Below are positions 37,350-46,839 of a stretch of 60,009 nucleotides of DNA, piece by piece. Source of the stretch: Gammaproteobacteria bacterium (lineage in GTDB: Bacteria; Pseudomonadota; Gammaproteobacteria; Enterobacterales; Alteromonadaceae). A model generated the notes under the pieces. That model worked only from the letters and a program-made list of their open reading frames with translations, was not told where the DNA came from and did not search any database. Position numbers and translations under genes: made by a program. How positions within the stretch are numbered: position 1 is the stretch's first letter; the number at the start of each line of letters is the position of its first letter. The stretch is taken from the NCBI GenBank assembly GCA_013373245.1, contig JABXID010000153.1:1-60009 (forward strand). Reading direction: 5' to 3'.

Positions 37350-40300
37350 ATGATCCGTAAAATATCGCAACAAGACAGTTTATCTCCAACCGTTTCCAAC
37401 TTCTGTAAAGCGCTAAAATACTATGTTTCTGGTGACGGAAGCACGTTCACTGGAGATATCGACACGTCTTATTCCAGTCGCATTTCTTTAGCGACAGACA
37501 ACAGTATTTATCAAGCGATACCACAAGGGGTTTTATTTCCAAAGTCGACACAAGATATTGAGATCATCACGTCTGTCGCCAATCAACAAGAATTTAGTTC
37601 GATAAAGTTTTCACCTCGCGGTGGCGGAACAGGCACTAACGGTCAATCGTTAACGGAACACATGATCGTTGATATGTCGCGTTATATGCGGGAAATCCTT
37701 GAAATTAACTTAGAGGAAAAGTGGGTTAAAGTTCAAGCGGGTGTGATTAAAGATCAACTGAATGACTTTTTAAGGCCTCACGGATTTTTCTTTGCGCCTG
37801 ATTTGTCGACGTCTAACCGTGCAACAGTAGGAGGCATGATTAATACAGATGCGTCTGGTCAAGGCTCTCTCGTTTACGGAAAGACCAGTGATCACGTATT
37901 AGGTATCACCGCAGTAACCATCGCCGGTGATACGCTGCGCACTGAGCAACAAACAACAGAAAACGCAAAACAATTGGCGACGGGTACAGATCGCATTGCT
38001 AAAATTTATCAACAAGTACTGGATACAGCCACTACACAACGAGAAAAAATATTAGAGACGTTTCCTCGTCTAAACCGGTTTTTAACCGGTTACGATCTTG
38101 AAAATGTTTATAACCAAGATCTAAGTAAGTTTGACTTATCTAGAGTGCTAACAGGTTCAGAAGGAACATTAGCTTTCATTACTGAAGCGAAACTCAATAT
38201 AACGCCAATTGCCAAGTTTAAAACGTTGATCAACATTAAATACGACAGTTTTGATTCCGCGCTTCGAAACTCTCCATTCTTAGTAGAAGCGAATGCGACA
38301 TCCGTTGAAACTATTGATTCAAAAGTCTTAAATTTAGCAAAAGAAGATGTTGTATGGGATACGGTTTCAGATCTCATTCAAGATGTGCCGAACAAAGTAA
38401 TGGACGGTTTAAACATTGTTGAATTCAATGATGAAGACGAATCGTCACAAGCCACTAAAGTAGATGCGTTATGCCAACGGTTAGATCAGCTTATTGAAAA
38501 TGGCGAACAAGGCGTGATTGGTTATCAAACAACAACCGATTTAGCGTCTATTAATAAAATATATGGCATGCGTAAAAAAGCGGTTGGGTTGTTGGGTAAT
38601 GCTAAAACCAGCAAAAAGCCAATCGCCTTTGTTGAAGATACCGCAGTACCACCGGAAAATTTAGCGGATTATATTGCGGAATTTAAACAGTTACTCGATT
38701 CTTACAAGTTAGATTACGGTATGTTTGGTCACGTTGATGCAGGTGTATTGCACGTTCGACCAGCGTTAGATTTAACAGATCCAGCACAAGAAAAGTTACT
38801 AAGAGAGATCTCAGATAAAGTTGTAGAGTTAACAGCTAAGTACGGGGGATTGATGTGGGGCGAGCATGGTAAAGGTTACCGTAGCGAATATGGCCCTGAT
38901 TTTTTTGGTGAAGAGTTATTTTCAGAACTGAGAAAAATCAAAGCCGCGTTTGACCCAAACAATCGTTTAAACCCAGGCAAGATTTGTACACCGCTAAACT
39001 CGGCTGAAGAGCTGGTATCGGTAGATGGGCAAAAGCGCGCTAAATTCGACAAACAAATTCCAGTTGAAGTAAAAAATAACTTCGAAACAACCATAAACTG
39101 TAACGGGAATGGCTTGTGTTTTAATTATGACGCCAGCTCACCTATGTGTCCTTCGTATAAAGCTAGTAAAGACAGAAGGTTCTCACCTAAAGGTAGAGCC
39201 AGCCTAATGCGCGAGTGGTTAAGGTTACAAGAAAACATCGCAAAAACAGGGTCACGCGTTACTAAAAGTAGTGGTAATATTCTTAGTAAACTGGTTAATT
39301 CCGCTGGTAAGTTGGCGGGTCAGTATGATTACTCCCATGAAGTTAAAGAATCGATGGATGAGTGTCTAGCGTGTAAAGCTTGTACCACAGCGTGTCCGAT
39401 AAAAGTCGACGTGCCAACGTTTAGAACTAAGTTTATTGAGCAATATCACACTCGTTATTTACGACCGTTGAGTGATTATTTAGTTGCTAATGTCGAAAGC
39501 ATTTTACCTAAAGTTGGGCAATTTCCATCCATTGCCAATTTGTTCGCGAGTAACCCCGTTTCCAAGTGGGTTATTAAACACTTTGTTGGTTACGTGGATA
39601 CACCAGAGTTTAGTGTGAATCTTAAAAAGCATCTGGCTAAAGAACATTGGTACGACAAAAAACGCATAGAGCAGTTAACGGCCGACCAAAAAGCCAAAAC
39701 AGTATTTTTAGTGCAAGACCCGTTTGTTAGCTATTACGAATCTGAGTTAGTGATTGATACTGCCAATGCGCTGAAATCCCTTGGTTTTCACTTGGTCATG
39801 TTACCATTTAAAGCAAACGGCAAACCTCAGCACGTCAAAGGTTTTTTAGCTAAGTTTAAACGGACAGCAAGTAAGGCCACGAAATTCTTTAATGATATCG
39901 CAAAACACGATATTCCAATGATTGGTCTGGATGCTTCTTTGGTATTTGCTTATCGAGATGAATACGTCAAAGCGTTGGGGCAAGATGCCGTGCAATTTGA
40001 GGTATCTGTGTTAAGCGAATGGCTAGCGAATCAAACGTTTGATAAGGCCTCTGCGACAAATACCGATACCCAGTTTGACTTACTAACACACTGTACAGAA
40101 AAATCGTTGATGGCTGATGTTACTAAGCAATGGCACAACATCTTCGACAAGCTAGGTTTAAATATAACAGCAATAAGTACTGGCTGTTGTGGAATGGCCG
40201 GTACGTTTGGTCATGAAAAGAAAAATCAACAAACATCGAAAGATATTTACCAACTCAGTTGGCAACCAACACTAGAGAAATTGCAACAGCCGAACCGAGA

Positions 40301-40400
40301 AACTTTGGCCACTGGTTTTTCTTGTCGAAGCCAAGTAAAGCGTTATGAGGGTAAAAAGCTGCGTCATCCTATTCAAGTTATTGCGCAACTGACTCAATAG
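37350..40400 (+). CDS. ydiJ: FAD and Fe-S D-2-hydroxyacid dehydrogenase, YdiJ type
   Basis: Large flavin/iron-sulfur oxidoreductase of 1016 residues, the size of E. coli YdiJ, which oxidises D-2-hydroxyglutarate. The FAD domain (PCMH fold) shows SPRGGGTGTNGQSL near residue 90 and the flavin-contact stretch DASGQGSLVYGKTSDHVLG. A substrate-binding cap with FGHVDAGVLHVRP and GEHGKGYRSEYGPDFFG follows. The iron-sulfur part has NCNGNGLCFNYD and the ferredoxin motif CLACKACTTACPIKVDVP, ending in a CCG domain (STGCCGMAGTFGHE). Cytoplasmic, probably passing electrons to the quinone pool. It is followed 16 bp later by a LysE-type exporter, which may share its transcript. Confidence 0.93.
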   Translation: MIRKISQQDSLSPTVSNFCKALKYYVSGDGSTFTGDIDTSYSSRISLATDNSIYQAIPQGVLFPKSTQDIEIITSVANQQEFSSIKFSPRGGGTGTNGQSLTEHMIVDMSRYMREILEINLEEKWVKVQAGVIKDQLNDFLRPHGFFFAPDLSTSNRATVGGMINTDASGQGSLVYGKTSDHVLGITAVTIAGDTLRTEQQTTENAKQLATGTDRIAKIYQQVLDTATTQREKILETFPRLNRFLTGYDLENVYNQDLSKFDLSRVLTGSEGTLAFITEAKLNITPIAKFKTLINIKYDSFDSALRNSPFLVEANATSVETIDSKVLNLAKEDVVWDTVSDLIQDVPNKVMDGLNIVEFNDEDESSQATKVDALCQRLDQLIENGEQGVIGYQTTTDLASINKIYGMRKKAVGLLGNAKTSKKPIAFVEDTAVPPENLADYIAEFKQLLDSYKLDYGMFGHVDAGVLHVRPALDLTDPAQEKLLREISDKVVELTAKYGGLMWGEHGKGYRSEYGPDFFGEELFSELRKIKAAFDPNNRLNPGKICTPLNSAEELVSVDGQKRAKFDKQIPVEVKNNFETTINCNGNGLCFNYDASSPMCPSYKASKDRRFSPKGRASLMREWLRLQENIAKTGSRVTKSSGNILSKLVNSAGKLAGQYDYSHEVKESMDECLACKACTTACPIKVDVPTFRTKFIEQYHTRYLRPLSDYLVANVESILPKVGQFPSIANLFASNPVSKWVIKHFVGYVDTPEFSVNLKKHLAKEHWYDKKRIEQLTADQKAKTVFLVQDPFVSYYESELVIDTANALKSLGFHLVMLPFKANGKPQHVKGFLAKFKRTASKATKFFNDIAKHDIPMIGLDASLVFAYRDEYVKALGQDAVQFEVSVLSEWLANQTFDKASATNTDTQFDLLTHCTEKSLMADVTKQWHNIFDKLGLNITAISTGCCGMAGTFGHEKKNQQTSKDIYQLSWQPTLEKLQQPNRETLATGFSCRSQVKRYEGKKLRHPIQVIAQLTQ

Positions 40401-40416
40401 CCAGAGTGAATATATT

Positions 40417-41073
40417 ATGGACTTAGCAGTTGAGTTTAATAAATACGGTGCAGAGTTTTTGGTGATGGCAATGGCGCATTTATTCGCTGTTGCTAGCCCA
40501 GGACCTGATTTCGCTATCGTTATGAAACATTCTATCAGTTATGGTAAGCGTATCGCAGTTATCACCAGTCTAGGTATCGCTGTTGCGATATTTGTTCATA
40601 TAGCGTATGCACTGGCGGGAATTGGGCTGATCATCAAAAGTTCACCTTGGCTTTATCAAGTTTTGATAGCAGTGGCGGCTTTATTTCTTTTGTATATTGG
40701 CTTAGGGGCTATTCGATCTAAACCGAGTTCCGACAACAACAAAGCGGATACGCTGAATGACAATATCATAAGCGACAAAAAAGCTTTTACCATTGGCTTT
40801 TTGACTAATGGCTTAAATCCAAAAGCCACGTTGTTTTTCTTGTCTTTGTTCACTGTCATTGTGGATGCCGAAACACCATTTATGATCAAAAGTGTGTATG
40901 GTATTTATTTGGCTTTTGCGACTTTCGTTTGGTTTTTCGTTTTGTCTTTGTTACTCACTCGACCAAAGGTAAGACGCTTTTTTAGTGATCGGTCATACAT
41001 ATTCGACCGCATCATGGGATATGCGCTCATCGTGTTAGCTATTAATATTGTGTATAGCGAATGGATTTATTAG
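40417..41073 (+). CDS. LysE/RhtB-family amino acid exporter
   Basis: Inner-membrane exporter of 218 residues with about six membrane segments. The N-terminal signature AVASPGPDFAIVMKHSISYGKR is the LysE/RhtB family hallmark, and GFLTNGLNPKATLFFLSLF is the second conserved loop. Family members export lysine, threonine, homoserine lactone or other small amino compounds; the exact substrate is unknown. It begins 16 bp after ydiJ, so the two form a likely operon, and is followed by a strong terminator. Confidence 0.88.
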   Translation: MDLAVEFNKYGAEFLVMAMAHLFAVASPGPDFAIVMKHSISYGKRIAVITSLGIAVAIFVHIAYALAGIGLIIKSSPWLYQVLIAVAALFLLYIGLGAIRSKPSSDNNKADTLNDNIISDKKAFTIGFLTNGLNPKATLFFLSLFTVIVDAETPFMIKSVYGIYLAFATFVWFFVLSLLLTRPKVRRFFSDRSYIFDRIMGYALIVLAINIVYSEWIY

Positions 41074-41098
41074 TACCAATCCACTAAGTAATTTTAAT

Positions 41099-41125
41099 AA
41101 AAAAGCAGCCAAGGCTGCTTTTTTT
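41099..41125 (+). terminator. Terminator of ydiJ-exporter unit
   Basis: AAAAAAGCAGCC pairs with GGCTGCTTTTTT; with a realistic loop CAAG the GC stem is AGCAGC/GCTGCT. It is followed by a T run. The facing minus-strand gene ends 23 bp further on. Confidence 0.88.
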
Positions 41126-41147
41126 ACTGAATGACAATACATTTTAT

Positions 41148-41942
41148 TTACTGAATTTCGTCATGATGGGATTTAACACTAATTAAATCCATGTAGATTA
41201 GTTTGGTGTTGCTAGCGACTAATTCATTTTCTAGGTCGTCTACCTTTTTCAAACTATAGCAAAACTCTTCTGCAGATTTCTCAATGCTTTCAGCACGTAG
41301 TTCCATTTCTCTTTCTACATTTTCACCAAACTGCTCAATAGAACTGAAGTCTCCGTCACCATTCGCAACCGCTTGACCAATGTTCGACAAAATACCGCCG
41401 ATAAGTTGAGGCATCATATCTTCAACAATTTCTTCTACCATTCTATCAATTTCACTATCTTCACCGTCAAAGGTAAACTCTCCTTGGCGGAAAGAGTAGT
41501 GACCATTTTTGTCACTAAATTTATCTGAAATCTTTTGTTCTAATTGGTCAAATTTTTCACGAGAACCACTTAAATCAGCATGTTCACCTAAGGCTACTTG
41601 GATCCCTTCATACGCCAATGTAACTGCCTCTATAGCAAGTTCACCAGCTTCAGGGATAGATTGTCGTATGGATTTTGAATACTCGGTGACTAACGATTGT
41701 TGCGAATAATCCAAATCTATTTCTTCCCCCTTAACAAACAACTTTTGGTCTTTATATATATCAACCAAAGTTTGGTCATTTTCTATTATGCGAATGTGGT
41801 CTGGTGATACGGTAAGATCATAATTCAATTCAATATCACAATTGTCATTGGAGAACTCTGCATGTGCACTTGCTGGTAAACTGACACTTGCAATGGCTCC
41901 TGCCGTCATCACAGCGGTTAATTTTAATAATTTGTTGTTCAT
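41148..41942 (-). CDS. YggN/DUF2884-family secreted protein
   Basis: Exported protein of 264 residues from the ATG at 41942, preceded by GGAGAG. The signal peptide (MNNKLLKLTAVMTAGAIASV) ends near ASAHA. The mature part starts with NCDIELNYDLTVSPDHIRI, typical of YggN/DUF2884 proteins, followed by acidic helical sequence with several GDGD/EDSE runs. The family is periplasmic with no known biochemical role. The frame extends ten codons upstream of the chosen start (to 41972) without a signal-peptide-like beginning. It is a single gene, convergent with the exporter and divergent from glnS. Confidence 0.8.
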   Translation of the reverse strand: MNNKLLKLTAVMTAGAIASVSLPASAHAEFSNDNCDIELNYDLTVSPDHIRIIENDQTLVDIYKDQKLFVKGEEIDLDYSQQSLVTEYSKSIRQSIPEAGELAIEAVTLAYEGIQVALGEHADLSGSREKFDQLEQKISDKFSDKNGHYSFRQGEFTFDGEDSEIDRMVEEIVEDMMPQLIGGILSNIGQAVANGDGDFSSIEQFGENVEREMELRAESIEKSAEEFCYSLKKVDDLENELVASNTKLIYMDLISVKSHHDEIQ

Positions 41943-41966
41943 GATCTCTCCAATATAAAACATGTA

Positions 41967-41981
41967 AATCAAAGTTTGATT
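41967..41981. promoter_or_regulatory. 15-bp palindrome before the yggN-type gene
   Basis: AATCAAAGTTTGATT is a perfect 7-bp inverted repeat around a single G, 25 bp upstream of the start codon. It could be an operator or a small leader hairpin. No known consensus matches. Confidence 0.25.
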
Positions 41982-42232
41982 AGCCGTTAGTTTGAGCTAA
42001 ATGCCTAGCGACCAAAGCAGTTTAGATGCCAGTTATATATCAAAATAAATGCCACTAATTAAAGTTATAAAATACAGTAACTTAAACAATTACCATTAGC
42101 GAAGTTAGCATAAACCACTAACTGAGTTAGTCAATTTTGCCAAAAAATAACGTATCAAACAGGTTACAAAATCAATTATTATTCACCGTTTAATTTAGAC
42201 TATTTAAAGAGTGAAAGCGGCGACTAAAATGG

Positions 42233-42238
42233 TATACT
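42233..42238 (+). promoter_or_regulatory. Predicted -10 element of glnS
   Basis: TATACT lies 42 bp before the glnS ATG; the -35 is weak. The predicted leader is about 35 nt, with AAGGG as ribosome-binding site. Confidence 0.4.
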
Positions 42239-42280
42239 CCGGCATGATTTTTAATTTTCACTTTAACAAAAGGGTTATCA

Positions 42281-43951
42281 ATGGCGGACATCGAAAATCG
42301 TCCTTCAAATTTCATTCGAAATATTATTGATGCGGATCTAGCCGCTGGCAAACATTCATCAACTCATACTCGATTTCCCCCAGAGCCAAACGGTTATCTA
42401 CATATCGGACATGCCAAATCTATCGTGTTAAATTTCGGCATTGCTAAAGATTACAATGGCTTATGTAATTTACGTTTTGATGATACAAACCCTGAAAAAG
42501 AAGACATAGATTATGTTAACGCCATTAAAAAAGACGTTAACTGGTTAGGCTATCAATGGGACGGCGACATCTGTTATTCGTCGAATTACTTCGACCAGTT
42601 ATTTGGTTACGCTGAAGAGCTTATCAACAAAGGTTTAGCTTATGTTGAGTTCTCAGATCAAGAAACTATTCGTCAAATGCGCGGTACATTAACAGCACCA
42701 GGCCAAAACAGCCCTTATCGAGATACTGCACCGGAAGAGAACTTAAAACTTTTCCACGATATGCGTGATGGTAAGTTCAAAGAAGGCGAATGTTGTTTAC
42801 GCGCAAAAATAGATATGAGCTCTAGTTTTATGTGCATGCGCGATCCGGTTATATATCGTGTTCGATTTGCACATCATCATCAAACTGGGGATAAATGGTG
42901 CATTTACCCTATGTATGATTTTACTCACTGTATCTCTGATGCCATCGAGGGTATAACACATTCTCTTTGTACACTTGAGTTTCAAGATAACCGCCGTTTA
43001 TATGACTGGGTGTTAGATAATATTTCTATTGAGAGTCGTCCGCATCAGTATGAGTTTTCAAGATTGAATCTTGAATACACAATGATGAGTAAAAGGAAGT
43101 TAAATGCTCTGGTAACTGATGGACACGTAGAAGGGTGGGACGATCCTCGCATGCCGACTATCGCTGGTTTTAGAAGACGTGGTTATACGCCGGCTTCTAT
43201 TCGTGAATTTTGTAAACGCATTGGCGTAACAAAAATGGAAAACACGATTGAGATGAGCATGCTAGAGGCGTGTATTCGTGAAGATCTTAATGACAACGCA
43301 CCACGAACGATGGCTGTTGTTGACCCAATTAAATTGGTTATTGAAAACTTAGATGACGCTCACATCGAGTGGCTCGACGCACCAAATCATCCAAATAAAG
43401 AAGAAATGGGGTCTCGTAAAATTCCATTCACCAAGGAAATCTTTATTGAACGTGAAGACTTCCGCGAAGAAGCCAACAAAAAGTATAAACGTCTAGTAAT
43501 AGGCAAAGAAGTACGTTTAAGAAATGCGTACTTTGTAAAAGCTGAGCGCTGTGACAAAGATGAAAATGGCAACATTACAACCATTTACTGTACTTATGAC
43601 GATACAACACTTGGCAAGTTACCGGCGGATGGTCGTAAAGCTAAAGGCGTTATTCATTGGGTATCTGCATCTGAAGGTGTGAAGGCTGAAATTCGTGACT
43701 ATGAGCGTTTATTCGTTGAGCCAAACCCTGCCGCTGCAGAAGAACTTAAAGACGTGTTGAATCCTGAATCGTTAGTGATCAAACGCGGCGTGATCGAACC
43801 AAGCTTAGTTGATGCTGAACCACAACAAGGTTATCAGTTTGAACGACTTGGTTATTTCTGCTTTGACGGCACTAAAAACCAAGACGGTGAAATGATATTT
43901 AACAAAACCGTTGGTTTACGTGATTCATGGGTAAAAATTGAAGCTAAATAA
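42281..43951 (+). CDS. glnS: Glutaminyl-tRNA synthetase
   Basis: Class I aminoacyl-tRNA synthetase attaching glutamine to tRNA-Gln. The 556-residue protein starts with the bacterial GlnRS segment ([18 protein letters not shown]), has the HIGH motif in [15 protein letters not shown] near residues 34-48, [11 protein letters not shown] next to it, and the KMSKS equivalent MSKRKLNAL near residue 270. Two C-terminal beta-barrel anticodon-binding domains follow. GlnRS rather than GltX is indicated by the FDDTNPEKE context, the length and the C-terminal fold. Single gene ending at a two-way terminator facing ttcA. Confidence 0.97.
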   Translation: MADIENRPSNFIRNIIDADLAAGKHSSTHTRFPPEPNGYLHIGHAKSIVLNFGIAKDYNGLCNLRFDDTNPEKEDIDYVNAIKKDVNWLGYQWDGDICYSSNYFDQLFGYAEELINKGLAYVEFSDQETIRQMRGTLTAPGQNSPYRDTAPEENLKLFHDMRDGKFKEGECCLRAKIDMSSSFMCMRDPVIYRVRFAHHHQTGDKWCIYPMYDFTHCISDAIEGITHSLCTLEFQDNRRLYDWVLDNISIESRPHQYEFSRLNLEYTMMSKRKLNALVTDGHVEGWDDPRMPTIAGFRRRGYTPASIREFCKRIGVTKMENTIEMSMLEACIREDLNDNAPRTMAVVDPIKLVIENLDDAHIEWLDAPNHPNKEEMGSRKIPFTKEIFIEREDFREEANKKYKRLVIGKEVRLRNAYFVKAERCDKDENGNITTIYCTYDDTTLGKLPADGRKAKGVIHWVSASEGVKAEIRDYERLFVEPNPAAAEELKDVLNPESLVIKRGVIEPSLVDAEPQQGYQFERLGYFCFDGTKNQDGEMIFNKTVGLRDSWVKIEAK

Positions 43952-43980
43952 GGTTTCTTTATAGCTAACGATTGATATTA

Positions 43981-44014
43981 AAAAGCCCTGATAGTTTTTA
44001 CTATCAGGGCTTTT
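43981..44014. terminator. Two-way terminator between glnS and ttcA
   Basis: AAAAGCCCTGATAGT pairs perfectly with ACTATCAGGGCTTTT around a T4 loop, with T-rich tails on both strands, so it can end both converging genes. Confidence 0.9.
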
Positions 44015-44044
44015 GTTTTAGAGGCTTGTGGTTAAATTAAACGA

Positions 44045-44947
44045 CTAATTCAACTCAACAAATTGAACCGTTTGATTTTCATCTTCGGTATCAGGGCTAC
44101 TAAATTGCTCTATTTCTGGTGCGTCAAATGCAGTATCACCATCGGTAACGTCTTGACTTAAATTAGCAAAGTCAAAAAGTTGATTATCTGCTAAATGACT
44201 TGGCACTACGTTTTTAACTGCATTAAACATACTTTCAATTCGTCCAGGATATTGTTTGTCCCAATCATTTAACATTTGTTTTATATGTTTACGCTGCAAG
44301 TTTTCTTGTGAACCGCATAAATTACATGGAATGATCGGAAATTCCTTTGCGTCTGAATATTTAATGATGTCTTTTTCTTTTGCATAGGCAAGAGGGCGAA
44401 TGACTATGTGCTCGTTGTTATCGCTTTGCAATTTAGGTGGCATAGACTTCAGCTTTCCACCATGAAACATATTTAAAAATAAGGTTTCTAAAATGTCATC
44501 TCTATGGTGACCAAGTGCGATTTTAGTTGCGTTTAACTCTTTAGCTGTTCGATACAAAATCCCACGTCTTAATCGAGAACAAAGAGAACAAGTGGTTTTT
44601 CCTTCAGGAATTTTTTCTTTTACGATGGAATAGGTATCTTCAGTAACAATTTTATGTTCAACACCGATACTTGCAAGGTACTCAGGCAAAATGTGGTCAG
44701 GGAACCCCGGCTGCTTTTGATCTAAATTAACAGCGATCAATTCAAAAGAGACTGGCGCAGATTTTTGTAAACTCATCAATATATCCAACATGGTATAACT
44801 GTCTTTCCCGCCAGATAAACACACCATTATCCGGTCGCCATCTTCAATCATGTTAAAATCGGCGATCGCTTGACCGACTTGACGTCGAATGCGTTTTTGC
44901 AGTTTATTGAAGTTATATTTCTGTTTTGCTTCTAATGATGTTGCCAT
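44045..44947 (-). CDS. ttcA: tRNA 2-thiocytidine(32) synthetase TtcA
   Basis: Iron-sulfur, ATP-dependent enzyme that thiolates cytidine 32 of certain tRNAs. It has the PP-loop SGGKDS near residues 46-51 and the two cysteine pairs CSLC and CNLC that bind the cluster. The C-terminal tail is acidic. I chose the ATG at 44947 (300 residues) because AGAGG precedes it and [13 protein letters not shown] is family-like; a start nine codons upstream is possible. It is downstream of uspE on the same strand but has its own TATAAT and is separated by a terminator. The ribosome-binding site lies in a small hairpin, listed separately. Confidence 0.94.
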   Translation of the reverse strand: MATSLEAKQKYNFNKLQKRIRRQVGQAIADFNMIEDGDRIMVCLSGGKDSYTMLDILMSLQKSAPVSFELIAVNLDQKQPGFPDHILPEYLASIGVEHKIVTEDTYSIVKEKIPEGKTTCSLCSRLRRGILYRTAKELNATKIALGHHRDDILETLFLNMFHGGKLKSMPPKLQSDNNEHIVIRPLAYAKEKDIIKYSDAKEFPIIPCNLCGSQENLQRKHIKQMLNDWDKQYPGRIESMFNAVKNVVPSHLADNQLFDFANLSQDVTDGDTAFDAPEIEQFSSPDTEDENQTVQFVELN

Positions 44948-44951
44948 ATGT

Positions 44952-44978
44952 GCCTCTTTGTTTAGAGGCGGCATTATA
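44952..44978 (-). promoter_or_regulatory. ttcA promoter and hairpin covering its ribosome-binding site
   Basis: On the minus strand TATAAT (44978-44973) predicts transcription starting near 44966. The leader is then only about 20 nt. GCCTCT (44969-44964) pairs with AGAGGC (44957-44952), placing the Shine-Dalgarno AGAGG in a stem. If transcription starts at 44966 only CTCT/AGAG remain. Translation could depend on opening the stem, for example with temperature. Confidence 0.4.
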
Positions 44979-44991
44979 ATGGCGTGAGATT

Positions 44992-45019
44992 AAAAATAAA
45001 CCGCTATTTTGTAGCGGTT
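44992..45019 (-). terminator. Terminator of uspE
   Basis: On the minus strand AACCGCTA pairs with TAGCGGTT around a 5-nt loop, followed by TTATTTTTA. It lies 35 bp after the uspE stop and just upstream of the ttcA promoter. Confidence 0.75.
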
Positions 45020-45054
45020 CATTGATTTTATATAAGCGTTGTTATCGTGTTTAT

Positions 45055-45984
45055 TCAAACAGCAATTGGAGTCTCAAAATCTGAGGGTTTAATTGCCAAC
45101 AAATCGCAATTTATATTATCGATAACATGTTCCGCGGTGTTACCAATAAGTGCTGCACTAATGCCTGTTCGGCCTATGGTTCCCATGACAACCAGTTCCG
45201 CGTCCATATTTTCTGCGAGTTCTGGGATCACATCTTCTGGCATCCCTTCTTTTAAGTGCAAGTTATTGACGTTAATATCAAATTTTGACGCAAGTTCTTG
45301 CAACGATTTATCATGATGTGCTTTTAAATTCGAACTGTACTCTATGGCGTCAAAATCAGGAATTTCGACCGCTATGTTTATAGGAGTAGGTGGGAATGCA
45401 TTTATTAAATGAGTTTCAGAATTCAACAACCGGGACATAAAACTCGCATGTTCTATGATGCCTGAATTTAAATTGCCATGATCATCGTCCATATCGCCGG
45501 TATTTACCGCGGCTAGCACCTTACCATGCTCTGGCCAAGCATGATCTTTTACCAAAAGTACAGCAGTTGGACACTTTCTTAATAAGTGCCAGTCTGTCGG
45601 AGTGAACACGACTGATTTTAATACATCGTGTTTGTGAGTACCTTTCACCACCAAGTCATATTGGCCTGAGATCGCTTCTTTAATAATGCTTTCGTAAGGG
45701 CGGTTATGCCAATCAACCTTGACGGTTATATTATCCATATCGGCGCCGTTAGTTCTTGCTAGTTCATACAACCATTTTTGACGATCGTTAATAACGGCGT
45801 CTTTCATGGAGCTTCGCTCATCCGCTGACAACATAGTGGTCATCTCATAAGAGAAGTCATAAATAGACAAGAAGAGGGTTATTTTACATGGATGTTTTTC
45901 AGCGAGCTCAAAAGCTCGACTGAGCGCCTTTTGTTCTTCGACGGTAGGATCTGCTACTACAAGAATTTTATTGAAGTGACTCAT
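45055..45984 (-). CDS. uspE: Tandem universal stress protein UspE
   Basis: Cytoplasmic protein of 309 residues with two Usp domains in tandem, as in E. coli UspE. The first domain begins ILVVADPTVEEQKALSRAFELA; the second ends with the nucleotide-binding-type motif GTIGRTGISAALIGNTAEHV. The first domain lacks the full G-x2-G-x9-G(S/T) pattern, as is usual for UspE. It stands directly downstream of fnr, the same pairing as in enterics, and an FNR-like site lies upstream of its start. A stress or growth-arrest function is inferred from family. Confidence 0.92.
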   Translation of the reverse strand: MSHFNKILVVADPTVEEQKALSRAFELAEKHPCKITLFLSIYDFSYEMTTMLSADERSSMKDAVINDRQKWLYELARTNGADMDNITVKVDWHNRPYESIIKEAISGQYDLVVKGTHKHDVLKSVVFTPTDWHLLRKCPTAVLLVKDHAWPEHGKVLAAVNTGDMDDDHGNLNSGIIEHASFMSRLLNSETHLINAFPPTPINIAVEIPDFDAIEYSSNLKAHHDKSLQELASKFDINVNNLHLKEGMPEDVIPELAENMDAELVVMGTIGRTGISAALIGNTAEHVIDNINCDLLAIKPSDFETPIAV

Positions 45985-46072
45985 TTCACTCGCCTTTGTT
46001 TTATTTGCTAATTTTAATTGCTGTCCTAACCAACAGTGTAGTCAAATATTACGGAAGTCGAGTATAAAAAGT

Positions 46073-46086
46073 TTGTATTAGATCAA
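46073..46086 (-). promoter_or_regulatory. FNR-like site upstream of uspE
   Basis: On the minus strand TTGATCTAATACAA matches the FNR consensus TTGATnnnnATCAA at 8 of 10 fixed positions. A TAATAT -10-like hexamer lies at 46052-46047, which would put the site centre near -40, the position of class II FNR activation. It is in the spacer between fnr and uspE. Confidence 0.45.
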
Positions 46087-46097
46087 ATTATTGCTTT

Positions 46098-46826
46098 TTA
46101 ACCAGAAAACTCGTTGAGTTTATCTAAGTCTATAATTTCAATAAGTTTACCTTCTACCGAAATAAGGCCTGCTTTTTGAAATTTACTAAAAATTCGACTC
46201 ACAGTTTCTACGGTTAGCCCTAAGTAATTACCAATTTCTCCACGCGTCATGGTCAATCGAAATGAATTTTTTGATAAGTTACGTGCACCAAATCGCTTTG
46301 ATAAAGATGTTAAAAAAGCAGCGATACGTTCGTCCGCAGACTTTTTATTAAGTAGCATAAACATGGCTTGGTCTTCTGAGATCTCATTGCTCATCAACCG
46401 AGTAATTTGATTACGTAGCTTTGGCATTTTTTGAGAAAGCTCATCCACCGTTGTAAACGGAATTTCACAAACCATTGATGTTTCCAAAGCTTGTGAATAC
46501 GTTTTATGATTTTTACTTGCTAAAGCGTCGAAGCCAATGATGTCGCCAGGAAGGTGGAATGCAGTAATTTGTTCCACACCTTGATCATCAACCAAATATG
46601 TTTTGAAACTACCTGAGCGAACCGCAAACAACGATTTAAACGGTTGCTCAGCTTCAAATATGCAATCACCTTTGTGGAACGGTTTTTTGCGCTCAATGAC
46701 GTCGTCTAGCGTTCGTAACTCATTTTCATCTAAAGAAAATGGGATACATAATTGATTCAAACTGCAATTAGAACAACTGATAGAAAAGCTGTTAGCGCAT
46801 CGAGTATTGAGTGTAGTACTAGACAT
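46098..46826 (-). CDS. fnr: Oxygen-responsive regulator FNR
   Basis: CRP-family regulator that senses oxygen with a 4Fe-4S cluster. The ligand cysteines are present: 18, 21 and 27 in the [11 protein letters not shown] region and 120 in SMVCEIPF (20, 23, 29 and 122 if counted from a GTG two codons upstream, exactly the E. coli spacing). A cyclic-nucleotide-like beta roll, a dimer helix and the HTH ([26 protein letters not shown]) follow. The recognition helix has the E-x-x-S-R pattern that reads TTGAT half-sites. I prefer the ATG at 46826, which has AAGGTGA before it. It is seven to fourteen bases after the SafE-like gene of the cco accessory group. Confidence 0.95.
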   Translation of the reverse strand: MSSTTLNTRCANSFSISCSNCSLNQLCIPFSLDENELRTLDDVIERKKPFHKGDCIFEAEQPFKSLFAVRSGSFKTYLVDDQGVEQITAFHLPGDIIGFDALASKNHKTYSQALETSMVCEIPFTTVDELSQKMPKLRNQITRLMSNEISEDQAMFMLLNKKSADERIAAFLTSLSKRFGARNLSKNSFRLTMTRGEIGNYLGLTVETVSRIFSKFQKAGLISVEGKLIEIIDLDKLNEFSG

Positions 46827-46839
46827 GATCACCTTAAAA

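Larger units (their letters stand above)
41943..42280. other. Divergent region between yggN-type gene and glnS
   Basis: Besides the sites listed separately, it holds ACTAACTGAGTTAGT (42117-42131), a 6-bp inverted repeat with 3-bp spacer that could be an operator. No gene is visible. Confidence 0.35.
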
